A stretch of 64,000 bases of DNA from NCBI GenBank assembly GCA_028554645.1, contig JAQOOI010000076.1, positions 1,426,001 through 1,490,000 of the forward strand, given 5' to 3'. A model generated the notes under the pieces. That model was given only the letters and a program-made list of their open reading frames with translations, made no database searches and was not told the DNA's origin. Within the stretch, counting starts at the first letter, position 1. Each line of letters opens with the position of its first letter. Source of the DNA: Omphalotus guepiniiformis (Eukaryota; Basidiomycota; Agaricomycetes; Agaricales; Omphalotaceae). The translations under genes and the position numbers were made by a program. Positions 11,801 through 24,153 of this stretch are shown piece after piece.

Positions 11801-14800
11801 ATGGTCGAAATAACAATCAGGAAAAGACCTAAAACTGAAGCAGTTATTACACAACGAAAATTCTTCAAAAAGACTGCTAGAGGCAAAGTTATCAAGGGTC
11901 AGGCCTTTTCTCTACTATACAAGCGTCTCATTTTCTCATTTTCCTCATCTTACATAGTCCTTCGTGAACGATATCTAAGAGACGATGTCAGCTGTGGAAT
12001 CCAAGACTGTAGAGAATGTGAGAACGTCACAAGTGATTCTTTGCCTGCTAGAGGAGGGATAGAGCATCAGCTGTTCCCGAATGGACACTATGTGCTGCCT
12101 GATACGAATGTGTTTTTGGCACAGGTATATGGTCCACTACTGTTCGCACGTACTTCGATTAACTCTCAATCTTTCAGATGGACCTCATAGAATCCAATCT
12201 GTTCAATCCTCCGATGATTCTCTTGCAAACTGTTATTGAAGAAGTTCGACATAGGTCCTTACCGCTTTACAATCGCTTGAAGGCCCTTACGAAGTCAGAA
12301 GACAAACAGGTATGGGTGTTCTACAATGAATATCGCTCGTGAGTGCTCCCAAAATCATTTACCACTTGTCGGTGACCAAATCTGCTGAGACAGGGAAACA
12401 GCCATTATTCGAGAGGAGGATGAAACACCTAACGACCGTAATGATCGAGGTACGCAGTTTCATTGGATTTCTTTGGGCCTCAAACAACTGGCTTGCATAG
12501 GTATCCGAACTGCTGCAGCTTGGTACAGCTCCCACATCTCTTTGACACACCCTCCGATTCGCGGCCAGCCTCCACCTGTACTTCCTACGATTGTCTTGAT
12601 GACCGAAGATGCTGCCAATCGACAAAAAGCTGAGAAGGCGGGTATAACATCTATATCAGGTTATTGTGCCTCTGTAGTGTCCTTCAATTTGCTAATGTTG
12701 AAATACAGTGCGCAAGTACGTTGAAGGGATGAAGGATGCCAATCAACTCCTTGATTTGCTTTCCGCTGCCGGGTCCGAAGAAATCGAGCCAACGAAAGCT
12801 GTTGCGGGACGGCAGGTGCTTTATCCTGATGTGAGTCTCATCAAACAACTATCGACCTTTTCTAACGTCGCGCAACGTCAGTATCTCCCATCTTCCACAT
12901 TGGTCGCTGGCGTGAAAGTTGGCGAACTCCATCAGGGACACTTCAATGCTAATCAGTATAACTACCTGGAAGTGAGCAATGCGGTCACTCTGTGCGAGCC
13001 TGACTTCACTATTTTTCCAGGGAAGCGTGCCTGTCCCAGCATTTACAAAGCCTATTCTGTTGGTAGGGAGAGAAAACATGAATCGAGCAGTTCAAGGAGA
13101 CATTGTCGTTGTCGAAGTATTCCCAGAGAAGGACTGGAAGGCGCCCGCCGATGAAGTCGTTGATCAAGAAGGTTGATCAATCTGTCCACTGAGATTTAGA
13201 TCATCTAGCTGATTTCTTCCACAGCTACTCTCAAGAACGATGACGCAGAAGACTCAGGAGAAGAAGGAGACGAAAATGGCGAAGAAGTCTTGACAAAAGA
13301 ATCCCGAGTGCACTCAGAAACGGCGGGTCAGAAGCCACCTTCTGAAAGACAACCTACCGGACGCGTCGTCGGGGTCATCAAACGCAATTGGCGTGCCTAC
13401 GTATGCCACATCGATAGCACCTCACTCACATCCACCCTCACGACATCACTCTCCACCCAAACTGTTTTTGCGACCCCTGTGTCCAGATTACTCCCTAGAA
13501 TCCGTTTACGGACCCGGCAAGCACCCACACTACTTAACCAAAAAATCCTCGTTACCATCGACCGATGGGATGCGACATCGCGCTACCCGGAAGGTCATTT
13601 CGTGCGGGCGTTAGGAAAGGTCGAGAGCAAGGAAGCTGAGCAGGAAAGTCTCCTTCTCGAATATGAAGTACCGTATCGACCCTTTGGGAAGGCTATTTTA
13701 GATTGTCTACCTGTGGAGGGGGAACAATGGGTGGTACCTCCGAAGGGCGAGGCAGATGTTAAGAACGTTTGGAGGGATAGGGAAGATTTGAGGGATATGC
13801 TTGTGTGTAGTATTGACCCGCCGGGTTGCCAGGATATCGATGATGCCCTACATGCAAAGTTACTCCCGAATGGGAATATCGAAGCTGGCGTTCGTGAGTC
13901 ACGCGTGGCTCATTTCGTTAGACGCCTTCAGACTGACCGTCTGTCTCATCAGATATCGCGGATGTGTCACATTTTGTTCTCCCGGATAATCCAATGGATG
14001 GTGAAGCAGCTGCTAGGGGAACGACAGTTTACCTCGTCGATAACCGCATTGATATGTTACCGTCCTTACTTGGTACAAATTTGTGCTCGCTGAGACCCTT
14101 CGTGGAACGTCTTGCCTTCTCTTCTATCTGGGTACGTGCGGAACCTGCATTGACTACTTCTTGTTGTCTAATCACTCACCGCAGGAACTAACGCCAGATG
14201 CTGAGATCGTCAGCGTGCGATTTACAAAGTCTGTCATCAAGTCTAAAGCAGCGTTCACATATGAAGAGGCGCAGATCAGAAAGGATGACCCGTAAGTAGC
14301 CCTCTTCATTGCTTACTCTGCATACTCACATCAAAAATTTTCAGTCATCTACAAGATGAACTAACAACCTCCATCCGACTCCTCAACAATCTCGCCATCA
14401 AGTTAAAAGCGAAACGGATGGCCGCTGGCGCTCTCAATCTCGCATCGCCTGAAGTCAAAATCCATCTCGACAGCGCCGAGTCCTCCGACCCAATCGATGT
14501 CGAGCAGAAGGAGCTCCGCGAGACTAACAGCTTGGTGGAAGAATTCATGTTGTTGGCAAATGTAAGCGTGGCGAGGAAGATTGAAGAGTCATTCCCACAA
14601 ACTGCTGTGCTGAGGAGACATTTACCGCCGCCCAAGACCAACTTTGAGAAGCTGCAGGATATTTTACGAAAGACAAAGGGTCTGACGCTGGATGTCAGTA
14701 GCTCAGGGGCGCTGGCAGATTCGTTGGATAAGTGTATAGTATGTACTTTTGTTGTTGCCTGTGGAATCTGCGCCAATGTTTCTTATAGACCCCTCGGAGC

Positions 14801-15580
14801 CTGCTTTCAACACTCTCGTTCGAATCATGGCCACCCGCTGTATGCTTTCCGCAGAATATTTCTGCTCAGGTAGTGTTGGGAAGGACACTTTCAAACACTA
14901 TGGTCTCGCGAGCGAGATATACACTCACTTCACTAGTCCCATCCGACGATATGCAGGTTAGACATCGCCTAAGCTGTGTGTTTTTAGGATACTAAAACTC
15001 TACAGATGTTCTTGTTCATCGACAGCTGGCTGCTGCCATCGGTTTCACACCACTGCACGGCTCATTACACTCCAAATCGCATGTAGAAAGGGTTCTCGAT
15101 GTTGTTAATCGACGTCATCGCATGGCTCAGATGGCCGGTCGAGCGAGTGTCGAGTTCTATGTGGGTTTGGCACTGAAAGGCAGGAGCGAGGCTTCAAAGA
15201 CACGCGGCGAAGGTGAAGTTAAAGAGGAGGCCTATGTGATTCGGACGTTCAGGAATGGAGTTGGCGTCTTCGTGTCAAAGTTCGTATCCAATTCTCCCCG
15301 ATCGAGCGCGAGCCATGTCTAACCGGACTTATTCTTTTTGAATATGGTCAGATTGGGAATCGAAGGGTTAGTAACGTTCAAACGCGATACACAATTCGAT
15401 GCAGACAACTATACGATCACTGTACCTGCATCTGCTTCAAGCTCAGGGGGTAAGGAGGATGTGAAAATTTCGGTGTTTGACAAAGTCGTTGTGCAGATTG
15501 AGGTCGAGAAGGATAAGAACACACAGAGGGGGAAGGTTAAGATGACATTGATTGAACCAGTAAATTCGAGAGTCTTGTAG
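11801..15580 (+). CDS. DIS3: Exosome exoribonuclease Dis3/Rrp44
   Basis: Many-exon gene. It starts with the conserved segment around [16 protein letters not shown], then a Cys-rich motif ([19 protein letters not shown]), then a PIN endonuclease domain ([20 protein letters not shown]-like TPNDRNDR). Two cold-shock domains follow ([34 protein letters not shown]). The RNB catalytic centre reads [13 protein letters not shown], then HIADVSHFV after an intron, and [14 protein letters not shown]. The C terminus has [11 protein letters not shown] and the S1 domain (LGIEGLVTF). It is the processive 3'-5' nuclease and endonuclease of the RNA exosome in nucleus and cytoplasm. Both the PIN and RNB acidic residues visible here are intact. 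First exons are 11801-11897 and 11958-12124. The stop at 15580 follows VNSRVL. Confidence 0.95.
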
Positions 15581-15746
15581 TGTAGGAATATTGTATTCTT
15601 TACACCGTACATACAGTGTGGATGCACTGCCAGAAGAGCTACATACTTAGCGTGATGACGAATGACACATATCCTCGGCGGTCCGCGTTGACGAGGCTTT
15701 GCCGCTTCCTTGTCACATCTACCCCACTTCTTCCTCCTTCGCCACC

Positions 15747-16139
15747 ATGGCCGATAGTCTGTCTCCTGAATGTACGCCTTTGAAGAAGGAATATGACTCT
15801 TGTTTCAACGCGTGGTTTGAAGGATATCTGGAACCAGCCGTGTCCGCATCCGCGTCTCCAGAAAAGTACGCGGAATACTCAAAACAAAAAGCAGAAGAGT
15901 TTCAACAGAAGTGCGGTAAAATATGGGATAGCTATAGAGGTTGTGTGCAGGTACGCGTTCTAACCTTTTGTTTAAGGACTAGAGTCTTAATTGCTAATTT
16001 CTGGCATATTTCTCATGTGCAGAAAGCCTTGAAGGAGCAAGGGCTTGATAAAATGCTTCAGCAGGCGCGAGATGAAAGGCCTTTGACGCAACCTCCCCCA
16101 TTATCGCCTGCTCCAGATTCCTCCTCAAAATCTTCATAA
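15747..16139 (+). CDS. MDM35: Mdm35/TRIAP1-like twin CX9C protein
   Basis: Two exons (15747-15950 and 16023-16139) encode a small protein beginning MADSLSPECTPLKKEYDSCF. It carries two CX9C pairs (CTPLKKEYDSC and CGKIWDSYRGC), the signature of Mia40-imported intermembrane-space proteins, followed by the family hallmark KALKEQGLDKML. Mdm35 partners with Ups/PRELI lipid-transfer proteins to move phosphatidic acid and phosphatidylserine across the mitochondrial intermembrane space. A segment of about 25 residues between the two pairs (EPAVSASASPEKYAEYSKQK) is longer than in yeast Mdm35. The Ser/Pro-rich tail is unconserved. The start has a textbook context (gccaccATGG). Confidence 0.93.
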   Translation: MADSLSPECTPLKKEYDSCFNAWFEGYLEPAVSASASPEKYAEYSKQKAEEFQQKCGKIWDSYRGCVQVRVLTFCLRTRVLIANFWHISHVQKALKEQGLDKMLQQARDERPLTQPPPLSPAPDSSSKSS

Positions 16140-16954
16140 GTGTATTATCATATATTCCAGCGGACATAGTATTGTAGCATAGGTGCGTACACAACGGTGC
16201 TTTCTACGTTAAATGTCAGTCTGACTTTCGGCAGTTATATCTCTGTTGTCACCATTCCCCAACTCAGTGCATGCATATATTTGCGAGAACAGAAGACTGG
16301 ACTTGTACTCTTGACTTTCGACTCAATCGAGCTGGGTGATCTTCTTTCGGAGTGCAATCACTCAGCTGCTAGAGTGGAACTGAACCCAGGTCACTTGAAA
16401 ATGATGAACTCATATCTATCGTCTATGGGGCCAGTCACATACATTCATTATACTTAAAAGCGATATGGACACCAAGGCGTTGTGTTGTTCAGTAGCTCGG
16501 ATATTGAACATTTGGGTCGCCGCTTTTGAGTCTGGATCTGACAACTGTGCACTCACAAATGGGCCATGTTCGCGAAAACTTGCTCTTGCCTCTGTACGGA
16601 TATTGAGCTCAAAAATGAAATTAATTGAAGATGGTGGATGGGGCGATGAGCAATCTGTGGGTCACGTGCTGCGCTGTCTCGGCCCGTGAGCATGAACTGT
16701 TGAACACCCACGGTTGATGTCAAAGAGTGGTCGCTTTTCATTCTCTGCCTTGCAATTTCCACAACGGGGACGCAGTGCGCGAACCTGTGTAGCAGGTACA
16801 GTAGCAAGGGACTCAATATCTGGTATCTACTCCCTTATCACTTTCTGTAAGTTATATTCGTTTCGTTACTTTGCCTCCTTTCCTGTACACCATTTCAGTG
16901 GAGCGCTTGTAGTTAACTGTATTCTTTACAGGGTTCTTCAACTGACTTGATTAT
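16140..16954. other. Intergenic region with a CACGTG box
   Basis: No gene is recognised in these 815 bp. A perfect E-box palindrome, TCACGTG, lies at 16662-16668, about 290 bp upstream of the J-protein start. It could be a bHLH factor site, but that is inference from the motif alone. Confidence 0.35.
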
Positions 16955-18388
16955 ATGGTGTACTCGACGCTTCTCAGTATTGCTGGATGGTCATTTGTAC
17001 CCAAACTCGCAACTCATCATGCTCTCAGGATCGTCCATCGCTTCTATCCCCAAATCCTAGGCGCTTCGCCACCCGCACCTGGAACGTCAGCATATAAGCA
17101 GCATTTTCGCTACACTTATGCGGTAGTCATTCTGGGATACCTCTTCTACAACTTTCTGCAGGGATCGCGATCTATGGTCCCCAATTTCTACGAAGTGCTC
17201 GGTGTTCCTCCAGACGTCGACGAAAATGGATTGAAGTTGGCGTTCAGGCAATTTGCCAGGAAATATCATCCGGATAAGGTTGGCCCACAAGGAGAGGCAC
17301 TATTCATGGACACTAGAGATGCATTCGAGGCTTTGAAGAATCCAACCGTACGCTTTGCTTACGACAGGTGAGCTTTGTTGTTGCCTCTCGAATAGCTCCA
17401 TCTAATTGCGAATTTTAGATTTGGACCTGACGTACTTCAATGGTCTAAGTTGAGCACTGCAAGAGAGTATCTTCGCCATGGTCTCATGCAATCTGCTGGA
17501 TATCACATTGTCACAGCACTGTCTTTATTCGTCATCTCTAGTATCGGTCAAACAAGTCCCGTAAAGTTTTGGCGTAGGCCTTTCATCGTAGTATACTTGA
17601 GGGTTCTGACTTGTTCCCCCGCAGTGGCGTTATCTTCTCTTTGTCGCGATCTTTGCCTCCGAGCTTTCATTCCTTCTTTACCCCTCCCCTTCCTCAACGT
17701 CAATATTCTCAATGTTCTCGGATCCAGCCGATGGACCAACTTACAGGAGTATTCTTCACATAATATTCCCCCAGCGGGTGGCATACCAGCACATTCTTTT
17801 CCTGCACCAAATGTTCTTGTTCCTCAGCCTGGCATTGACCAAAGTTGCCCCTGCAATGTTCCCCTCCGACTCAACAGCTGAGCACCAAGCACTCATGCAG
17901 CAAATTAACTCACTGGCAGCTATGGGTGATCGTGAAGCGTCTGTCAGTATATCTTTGTGGAAATTGACTTAGCAGCTAATCTGTTGCTTCCAGCGTCTGT
18001 CATGCTTCACACCGAAATACACTCTATCCACTCATTTATACCCGAGAATCGTGTTAGCGCAACACAGATTCATCCATTCTCTGCTCCTTCTTCGGACGTA
18101 ATGGACGCCCTGACGAAAGAGATGGAGAACATGATCATTGAGACCAACGTCAAAAAAGGCGCGGGTCCGCTTCGCAGTGTATGGGAGGCCGCTGTCGTGC
18201 GCCAGAGAGCACTGAGTGACGCTTGCGGATTAAAGACTTCGTCTCATCCTGATGATGAAGATGTATCGCCGCCTTCGTCGGCTATTGATGGTGAAGGCAA
18301 TTTACCCTCGCCGAGACCATCTCCACCACCATCATTGTTGAGGAGAGGATCGAGCTATACGAGAGCACGCAGTGTCAGTTGGAGTTGA
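16955..18388 (+). CDS. J-domain (DnaJ/Hsp40) integral membrane protein
   Basis: Four exons (16955-17367, 17419-17560, 17625-17931, 17994-18388) close at 418 aa. Residues about 72-138 form a J domain (NFYEVLGVPPDVDE, the HPD tripeptide in KYHPDKV, and DAFEALKNPTVRFAYDR). Hydrophobic segments precede it (TYAVVILGYLFYNF) and follow it (HIVTALSLFVISSIG; WRYLLFVAIFASELSFLLY; HILFLHQMFLFLSLAL), so about four membrane spans are expected. The C-terminal ~120 residues are polar and Ser/Pro-rich, ending TRARSVSWS. The protein probably recruits an Hsp70 at an ER or other membrane, but the exact orthologue is not clear to me. The exon 2 donor is GTAAAG at 17561; the GTAGGC further on would break the frame. 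Confidence 0.85.
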
Positions 18389-18823
18389 GTTGATGGTGTG
18401 ATTCTTGTTGTACTACGTTCTACACGTGCTGTATCTATATATTCTACTCAATAATCCTATCTGTGGGTTGAACTTCAACTTGGAGTGATTTCATTATCGA
18501 CGGCTGATAGAACCAGCTCCTTGCTCACAAATATTACAGTGAGGAGCATGGAGGTGATGTAATCCGACACAACAAATCATAAATGAGTAAGGTAGTAGGA
18601 ATGATAGTACAAATGGTGGCGAAAGCGGTATTGAGAAGAACTACTTAGTGTCCACAAAGGAGCGGAATCTGTATCAATTCAAAGGTGACCTAGGAACGTG
18701 ATGAATCCAGAAGTACAGCAGATACAGTGATAAAAGGGCAAAGGCATCGGTGAACTCTTCATTCCATTGCCTGCAAAGAGGCAGCATACATCGTAAATGC
18801 AGGCCCAAGCGCTCAGGAGCTAA
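18389..18823. other. Convergent intergenic region
   Basis: These 435 bp lie between the ends of the J-protein and DUF4203 genes and should hold both 3' UTRs. No gene or repeat is seen. Confidence 0.4.
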
Positions 18824-20067
18824 TTACAAGCTGAACCGACTGACTAATTTCATTTTTGCTCCGTTGGCATGATCCCAAACTCCAGACAGGAACGTTGTCC
18901 GTCTGTCCGTAGGATAATTAATGGCGAGCTCTGTGTCTGATAGCGGCCGATTTCTTGAGAAAGGTTGCGCGAAAATTTTGTGTTGCGCGAAAGCCAGGAC
19001 GGGCCTAAGTGGCGTTCAGATGGTTAATTATAGCGGTGGGTGGTAAGATTCGAGAACCTACGTCAAGCCTAGTGACGAGATCAATATTATTCTAGTAGTT
19101 AGGGTTGGGTGGTAGTTTTTCTGGAGGAGGTCCTGATTTATCGTCAGGACATAGGCGTCGCCAGGAGATACACCACTTACAACTAGATGATTGTCATTGT
19201 GATCGAAAAGGAAACGAAGCCCTTGGCTCAAGCCAGACTGCTTGTTTATCACAAGGTCGGCACCAAGAGAGCTCAAAAAAGTCCCGATTGAGGAACATCC
19301 AAGGAGCTATATACAGTGAGATTTGTGCGAGCCTAAAGCAGGGAAGCAGAGCCTTTACCATCGCAGCTCGTTGCCGTATCACCGATACACCCCCCAAAAA
19401 ACCGAATAATGCGATGATGACCCAATTGACTGCGTACGCATTCGAGCTGGATATTAACAGCCCTTGCTTCAGCAGTATAACACGAATGCCGATAGACAAC
19501 CCTCCAGTTATACAAATAAGAATCATTCCTCCGAAAAGCGCGAATTCGAAGACCCCCAAGATGAAACCAAGGAAACCCAATGCGACGACGATGACTGTAA
19601 GTAAAAAGTCAGATATACCAGTCGCGTTCACGGAGTTGATTATTGCTGCCCAGGCTGCAGTAGGGAATACTCGATTAAGAATTGAATTGACAAAAGTTCA
19701 TGAAGTGAATAGGCTCACCGCAGACAGTAGCAGCTAAACCGATTCCGACTCCGGTAGTGAACCTCCACCCTCGTATCCCTGCAAGTGCCATAGGCACACC
19801 AATAGCGAAGCAAAATACAATCCAGATCATAGCAGGCGTGGAGAAATCGGACCCACTGCCATCAGTAGCAGGACCTTGAGGAATAAACTGTTCAGTTGCG
19901 GGATCGACCACTATAATCGTGCCGTTCTGCAGTGTATTGACGTCTGGCTGGGTCCGCGCGAGAACGACGTGGGTATAAAGAGAATAAGGTGGAAAAGCAA
20001 AGACATAAGTTGAGACTTGGCACAGTACTAGCCAGAGTAGTAATGCAAGGCGGGCTGCCGCCGACAT
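18824..20067 (-). CDS. Fungal DUF4203 (TM7S3/TM198-like) multi-pass membrane protein
   Basis: Five exons (19719-20067, 19359-19654, 19181-19306, 19062-19132, 18824-19004) give 340 aa. A signal peptide (MSAAARLALLLWLVLCQVST) is followed by a lumenal segment and then alternating hydrophobic spans typical of the family (MIWIVFCFAIGVPMALAGIR; FLLTVIVVALGFLGFILGV; MILICITGGLSIGIRV; AVNWVIIALFGFLGGVSV). The final exon contains TPVLAFAQHKIFAQPF, a block the family carries at its C terminus. That exon is reached through a GTAGGT donor at 19061; without the splice the frame stops at 19058. The function is unknown beyond membrane localisation. Confidence 0.8.
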
Positions 20068-21736
20068 AAGAAGTGAATGTGAGTCGCCAGATCGGCGCAG
20101 TGAGTGAACGAAAGCAAGATGAAAAAGTTCCCGAATTTGCAAGAAGTTGTGGAATGGACCCGCCACATGTTATTAGACGGATGCTAGACGGATGCAAAGG
20201 GATGTGAGATGCAAGCGCAGTACCCAGAATTTGGAATGAAGTCGACAACAGAGTTAAAATATCAATGAAAAAACGGAAATAGGAACAAGACAAGTACAAC
20301 TGTTGCTAAGGTGGGGTGTCTTTATCTGACTATAGTCTAAGTCTTGAGCTTGAACTTTCTCCCTCTGTCAGAATCTGTTCGCATGGACGCTTTGTCGTGA
20401 GGGGCAACTGGTCGCCGGGCGATATTACTATGTTTAGACGATGCTCGTTTTCGTCCTCCGGGAGAAGAGAATGGATCTGAGCTTCACAAGGAGTCGAGCT
20501 CTGAAGCGAGCTAGTGTCGACTGCAAGGCAATCCCTCGATGCTGCTTCGTCAACGGTTCTCATTCAAGATTCAGTCAATTCAGTCAATATTGTGAGTCTT
20601 CTTTCATTTGTCTCCTATTTGTATTATGAATAACCGAGTTGACAAATGAGACAGTCTAAAAAGATAATTCACCGAGATCTGAGCGAGGAAACAGAGTGTG
20701 TGTTTCCAAAATAAGGCGAGATCGGGTGCAGTACTTCTGGTTATTTTCAAGAGACCAGCTTGACACTCGCCCTGGAAGCTCCCGATCGGGAAGGGCAAAC
20801 CGGGCAAGGACTGAAGACAGCCATAGTATCACAAACATTCGAAGACACAGCATCGATTGATTAGCACGACTACATAGACTGTTAACCTAGAATCCAATTC
20901 GACATATGAGTGAACCTGTAAAACAAACGAGCTAGAGGTCAGAAACATGATCGAAAGAAAGTCATAGAAAAATTAAGAAAGCTCAGGGCCTGCTTCGCAG
21001 ACCAAATGAGATCTCATATCTCTGAGTCCTCGAAAACCCCTAGCAGAAAGACGCCAACACAAGCCCTAAACGCCTCCCAAGAAGCTACCCCGCACCAGCT
21101 GCTATATGCACGTTACCACACGCATTGAGCATGGATCTTCAGCTCGTGCGCTTATGAGCGTGCACTGTGTGTTTGATATATCGTTCCGTTGAAAAATGAT
21201 AACCACATCCAGTGACCACCCAATACAGAATAGAACTGTTCTGCACGAGCTTGGCAGAATGAACGAAAGAGGGAATTGCCAAAAAGCATCTCAACCTCAC
21301 TGTGAGACTCCGCCTTTGCTGCTACATCGTTTTGCTTGAGATTGCAGCAGCCTAACTAAAAAGAGTCGAAGGTATTATGTTGGTCTAGCCTTACAATGCA
21401 CTCTAGAGAGCTTTGAGAGATGCATTGAGGATAAAGACACGTTTAAGGGTTCAGGGTTGCTCGACGGAAGAGGGAATGTGAGGCTTCGTTTCTCGGGGTA
21501 TTTCGGGATAACAGAGTCGACCCTTTTACTACGACATCTTTGCAAAGATAATTGAGAAGGAAAAACTTGCCTTTGCTTCAGAGTCGTGCGTGCCAATGCT
21601 CGCAGTGAGTGGAAGAGGCGGAGAAGGTCTAGAACAACTTGGACAAACAAACTGAGAAGCCAACACGTCGCGCAAACCGCCTTCTCAACAGCCAATTTAT
21701 AACATTATATTCCTTCTCTTTTTTTTTTCGCCAGCA
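20068..21736. other. 1.7-kb gap with only doubtful open frames
   Basis: No recognised gene. Three minus-strand frames were weighed. The frame at 20330-20563 (77 aa, acidic, begins MRTVDEAASRDCLAVD) has no homologue I know. The one at 20656-20853 has a hydrophobic N terminus (MLCLRMFVILWLSSVLARFA) that could be a signal peptide. The one at 21375-21695 starts MAVEKAVCATCWLLSLFVQV and contains a possible GC-AG intron. None has enough support to call a gene. Confidence 0.3.
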
Positions 21737-22727
21737 ATGAATCTCTTCCGTTTGCTTGGTACGTCTCGCTCATCACAGATTGTGTTCGTTCTGATGAAAT
21801 TTGTTCAAAAGGTGACCTGTCGCATTTGGCTTCCATCATAATACTTGTGCATAAAATCCGCACTTCACGCTCATGTCGAGGTGTGTTCCGTTCATCTATC
21901 TCTTGTTACGGGGCGAGGAAGATGAATACGCTGCTCAACGACTCTTCTGTCTTCACTTTTACCCCTTGCTTATGCTATTCATCACACAGGAATTTCGTTC
22001 AAGACTCAAGCCCTCTATGTTACGGTTTTTATAACGCGCTACCTGGACATAACCTTCCGATGGATCTCGCTGTACAACCACCTCATGAAAATGTTCTTCA
22101 TTGGAAGTAGCTGCTATATTCTATACCTCATGAAATTCCGCTTCCGGTGAGCAGTCGCTCCTTCTACTTCGTCTCTTGCCGGCGCTCAACGTGTTACGTT
22201 GCTGCGCTGAAATAGACCTACTCATGATCCTTCCATCGACACATTCCGCGTTGAATACCTCATAGGACCGTGTCTTATCCTCTCTCTCATCTTCAACTAC
22301 CATTTCTGGTTTACAGAAATCCTGTGGGCCTTCTCCATCTTCCTTGAGTCCGTGGCTATTCTTCCCCAGCTATTCATGCTGCAGAGGACCGGAGAAGCAG
22401 AGGCTATCACCACGCATTACTTGGCGGCTTTGGGTATCTACAGGGCGCTCTACATCCCTAACTGGATATACAGGTATGTACACTTTACAGACGGTTAACA
22501 CCTTTACTTACCCTGTTTTGGCTATGGCCATGTAATAGATACTTCTCAGAGGGAGTTGTTGACCCCATAGCAGTAACAGCCGGCATAGTCCAGACGGGTC
22601 TCTATCTCGACTTCTTCTACGTATATTTCACAAAGTTAGTCTTCCCTTCTCTTTTGTCTAGACCTGCTGTTAACAGCCAGCAACTTCTAGAGTACTTCAA
22701 GGGCAGAAGTTCGAACTTCCAGCATGA
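21737..22727 (+). CDS. ERD2: ER lumen protein-retaining receptor (HDEL/KDEL receptor)
   Basis: Six exons (21737-21758, 21812-21880, 21990-22146, 22216-22473, 22539-22634, 22691-22727) close at 212 aa, the usual length. Motifs span the whole seven-TM family: [62 protein letters not shown], the block [48 protein letters not shown] and [20 protein letters not shown]. The protein retrieves C-terminally tagged ER residents from the Golgi via COPI vesicles. The first exon is only 22 nt, which is why simple ORF finding misses the start. Short introns with GTACGT, GTGTGT, GTGAGC, GTATGT and GTTAGT donors. Confidence 0.96.
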
Positions 22728-23214
22728 GTCTGTAATATGTGGATTTCTCGAACGTCTTGAGAGATCCCGAAGAGTGAAAGCTGTGGAAGAGATTTGGCGG
22801 GACGGTAGAATGGCCTGGCTGTCATTGTTTCTCAGGACTATACACCTGTGACCGTTCTCTGGCGGCGTCCTTATCATATTAATAGACCGCTTTGTATCTG
22901 GTGATCATTCCTTGGGAGTGATTTTTGTGCACAGAAAACACTGAGGGCCTTCCAGGTGCACACCCGCCCACGTCAGACATATCTTCAGAACTCAGTTTCC
23001 AATCTTGGACCTCTATAGCTTTTAAAAATAGTGCTATGTATTGAGTAAAAAAAGACGGTAATCGATACAACTTGAGACATCATAGATAGCATGCAGTTAA
23101 AGTGGGTAACAAATGTCCAGTAAGTGATGGTATAAACTAGAGCGATATCCAACAACTACATCTCTCAATTTGTCCTATTCATCTGAGTCCGCAGTGCGAG
23201 TTATATAATATAGT
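22728..23214. other. Convergent intergenic region
   Basis: These 487 bp lie between the ends of ERD2 and the C2-domain gene. Nothing recognisable apart from expected 3' UTRs. Confidence 0.4.
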
Positions 23215-24052
23215 TCATGCTGGCCGATCGTCTCTGCTATATTGAGGAGATAGCAAACCTTTGTCTTCGAAGTCGCCCACGAGGGTGCTTTTTGGACTCG
23301 AAGGGACCACCAACCGCTCATCCATCGCTGACCCAGCCGTGGATAGCTCTCGAACATTAACAATGATCACTCCGTCTGTTGAGGTGCCTGTTTCTGACCG
23401 CAGGGGGAGCTCAATCGCTGTATAGAACATACGTCATCAGCGTGTCTGGTACGATGAGGTGCAGTAGAGAAGGCTTACTCGATTTCCGATCAGTCTGGCC
23501 TTGCATACTCCTCAACTTCCCAAAGGTGTAGGTGTCTGTCCTCGCGAGAACAGTCGTAGTTTTGGAAAACGCAGAACGACCCTTCACTTGAAACGATATC
23601 TGGACTGAGGGAGTTATCCACATCCTGTTAGGGAAAATTTAGTCGGATTTGTTCCTAGAACTGACAGAGTGAATGCAGAAACGCACGGGCCGAGATTGTC
23701 AAACCATTCGGGGTCAGCGGATGATTTGCATTTCACAGCAGATGTCGTATAGTGGGAGGCTCGTCTCAGACCTTCGCCTGATACGTTCATGCCAACAAGC
23801 ACATTTGCGGGTCTTTTGCCTCGAGACTTGGCTGATAGGAAGTCTTTTGTGCCCACAACTATCAGAGGCTCAATATACTAGTCTGAAGCGCTAGCTGAAA
23901 TAGGCACTGACTGTGAAACTGTGCTCTTTGAGGCGCGTTGAATGTACTAAGAATTAACAATTTGTCAGTCGATGAAAGGTGATGAATTTGAATCGTTCAA
24001 CTCACTTATCTTGGAGCAGGAAATGAATCTTGGGAGCATTGGTTACAGACAT
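23215..24052 (-). CDS. Short C2-domain-like protein, function unknown
   Basis: Five exons (24006-24052, 23912-23946, 23687-23858, 23479-23624, 23215-23417) close at 200 aa. The protein begins MSVTNAPKIHFLL and has C2-like elements: ANVLVGMNVSGEG, a KCKSSADPEWFD segment reminiscent of the 'NPxW' step of C2 folds, ITPSVQISFQVKGRSA, and TDGVIIVNVREL near the C terminus. Agaricomycetes have many C2-like domains, often at the N terminus of large NACHT proteins; here the domain stands alone, with no ATPase downstream. The acidic loop residues that bind calcium in classical C2 domains are not evident. A TATA box lies about 100 bp upstream, which supports the start. Membrane or lipid association is inference. 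Confidence 0.65.
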
Positions 24053-24145
24053 ATCAAGAAGCTGAATCATATAAAATACAAGGGGTGGAGTTGTGGGCGT
24101 CAAGGCGAAAGGGATATCAAGGAAAAAGAACATAACGCATGGGCC

Positions 24146-24153
24146 TTTATATA
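24146..24153 (-). promoter_or_regulatory. TATA box of the C2-domain gene
   Basis: The minus strand reads TATATAAAGG just here, about 95-105 bp before the ATG at 24052. Position and sequence fit a core promoter. Confidence 0.55.

Noticed and set aside
20330..20563. 77-aa acidic minus-strand frame as a gene
   Set aside because: No family resemblance and no convincing upstream or downstream exon.
21375..21695. 106-aa minus-strand frame with hydrophobic start upstream of ERD2
   Set aside because: Only a possible GC-AG intron and a hydrophobic stretch support it; nothing conserved.
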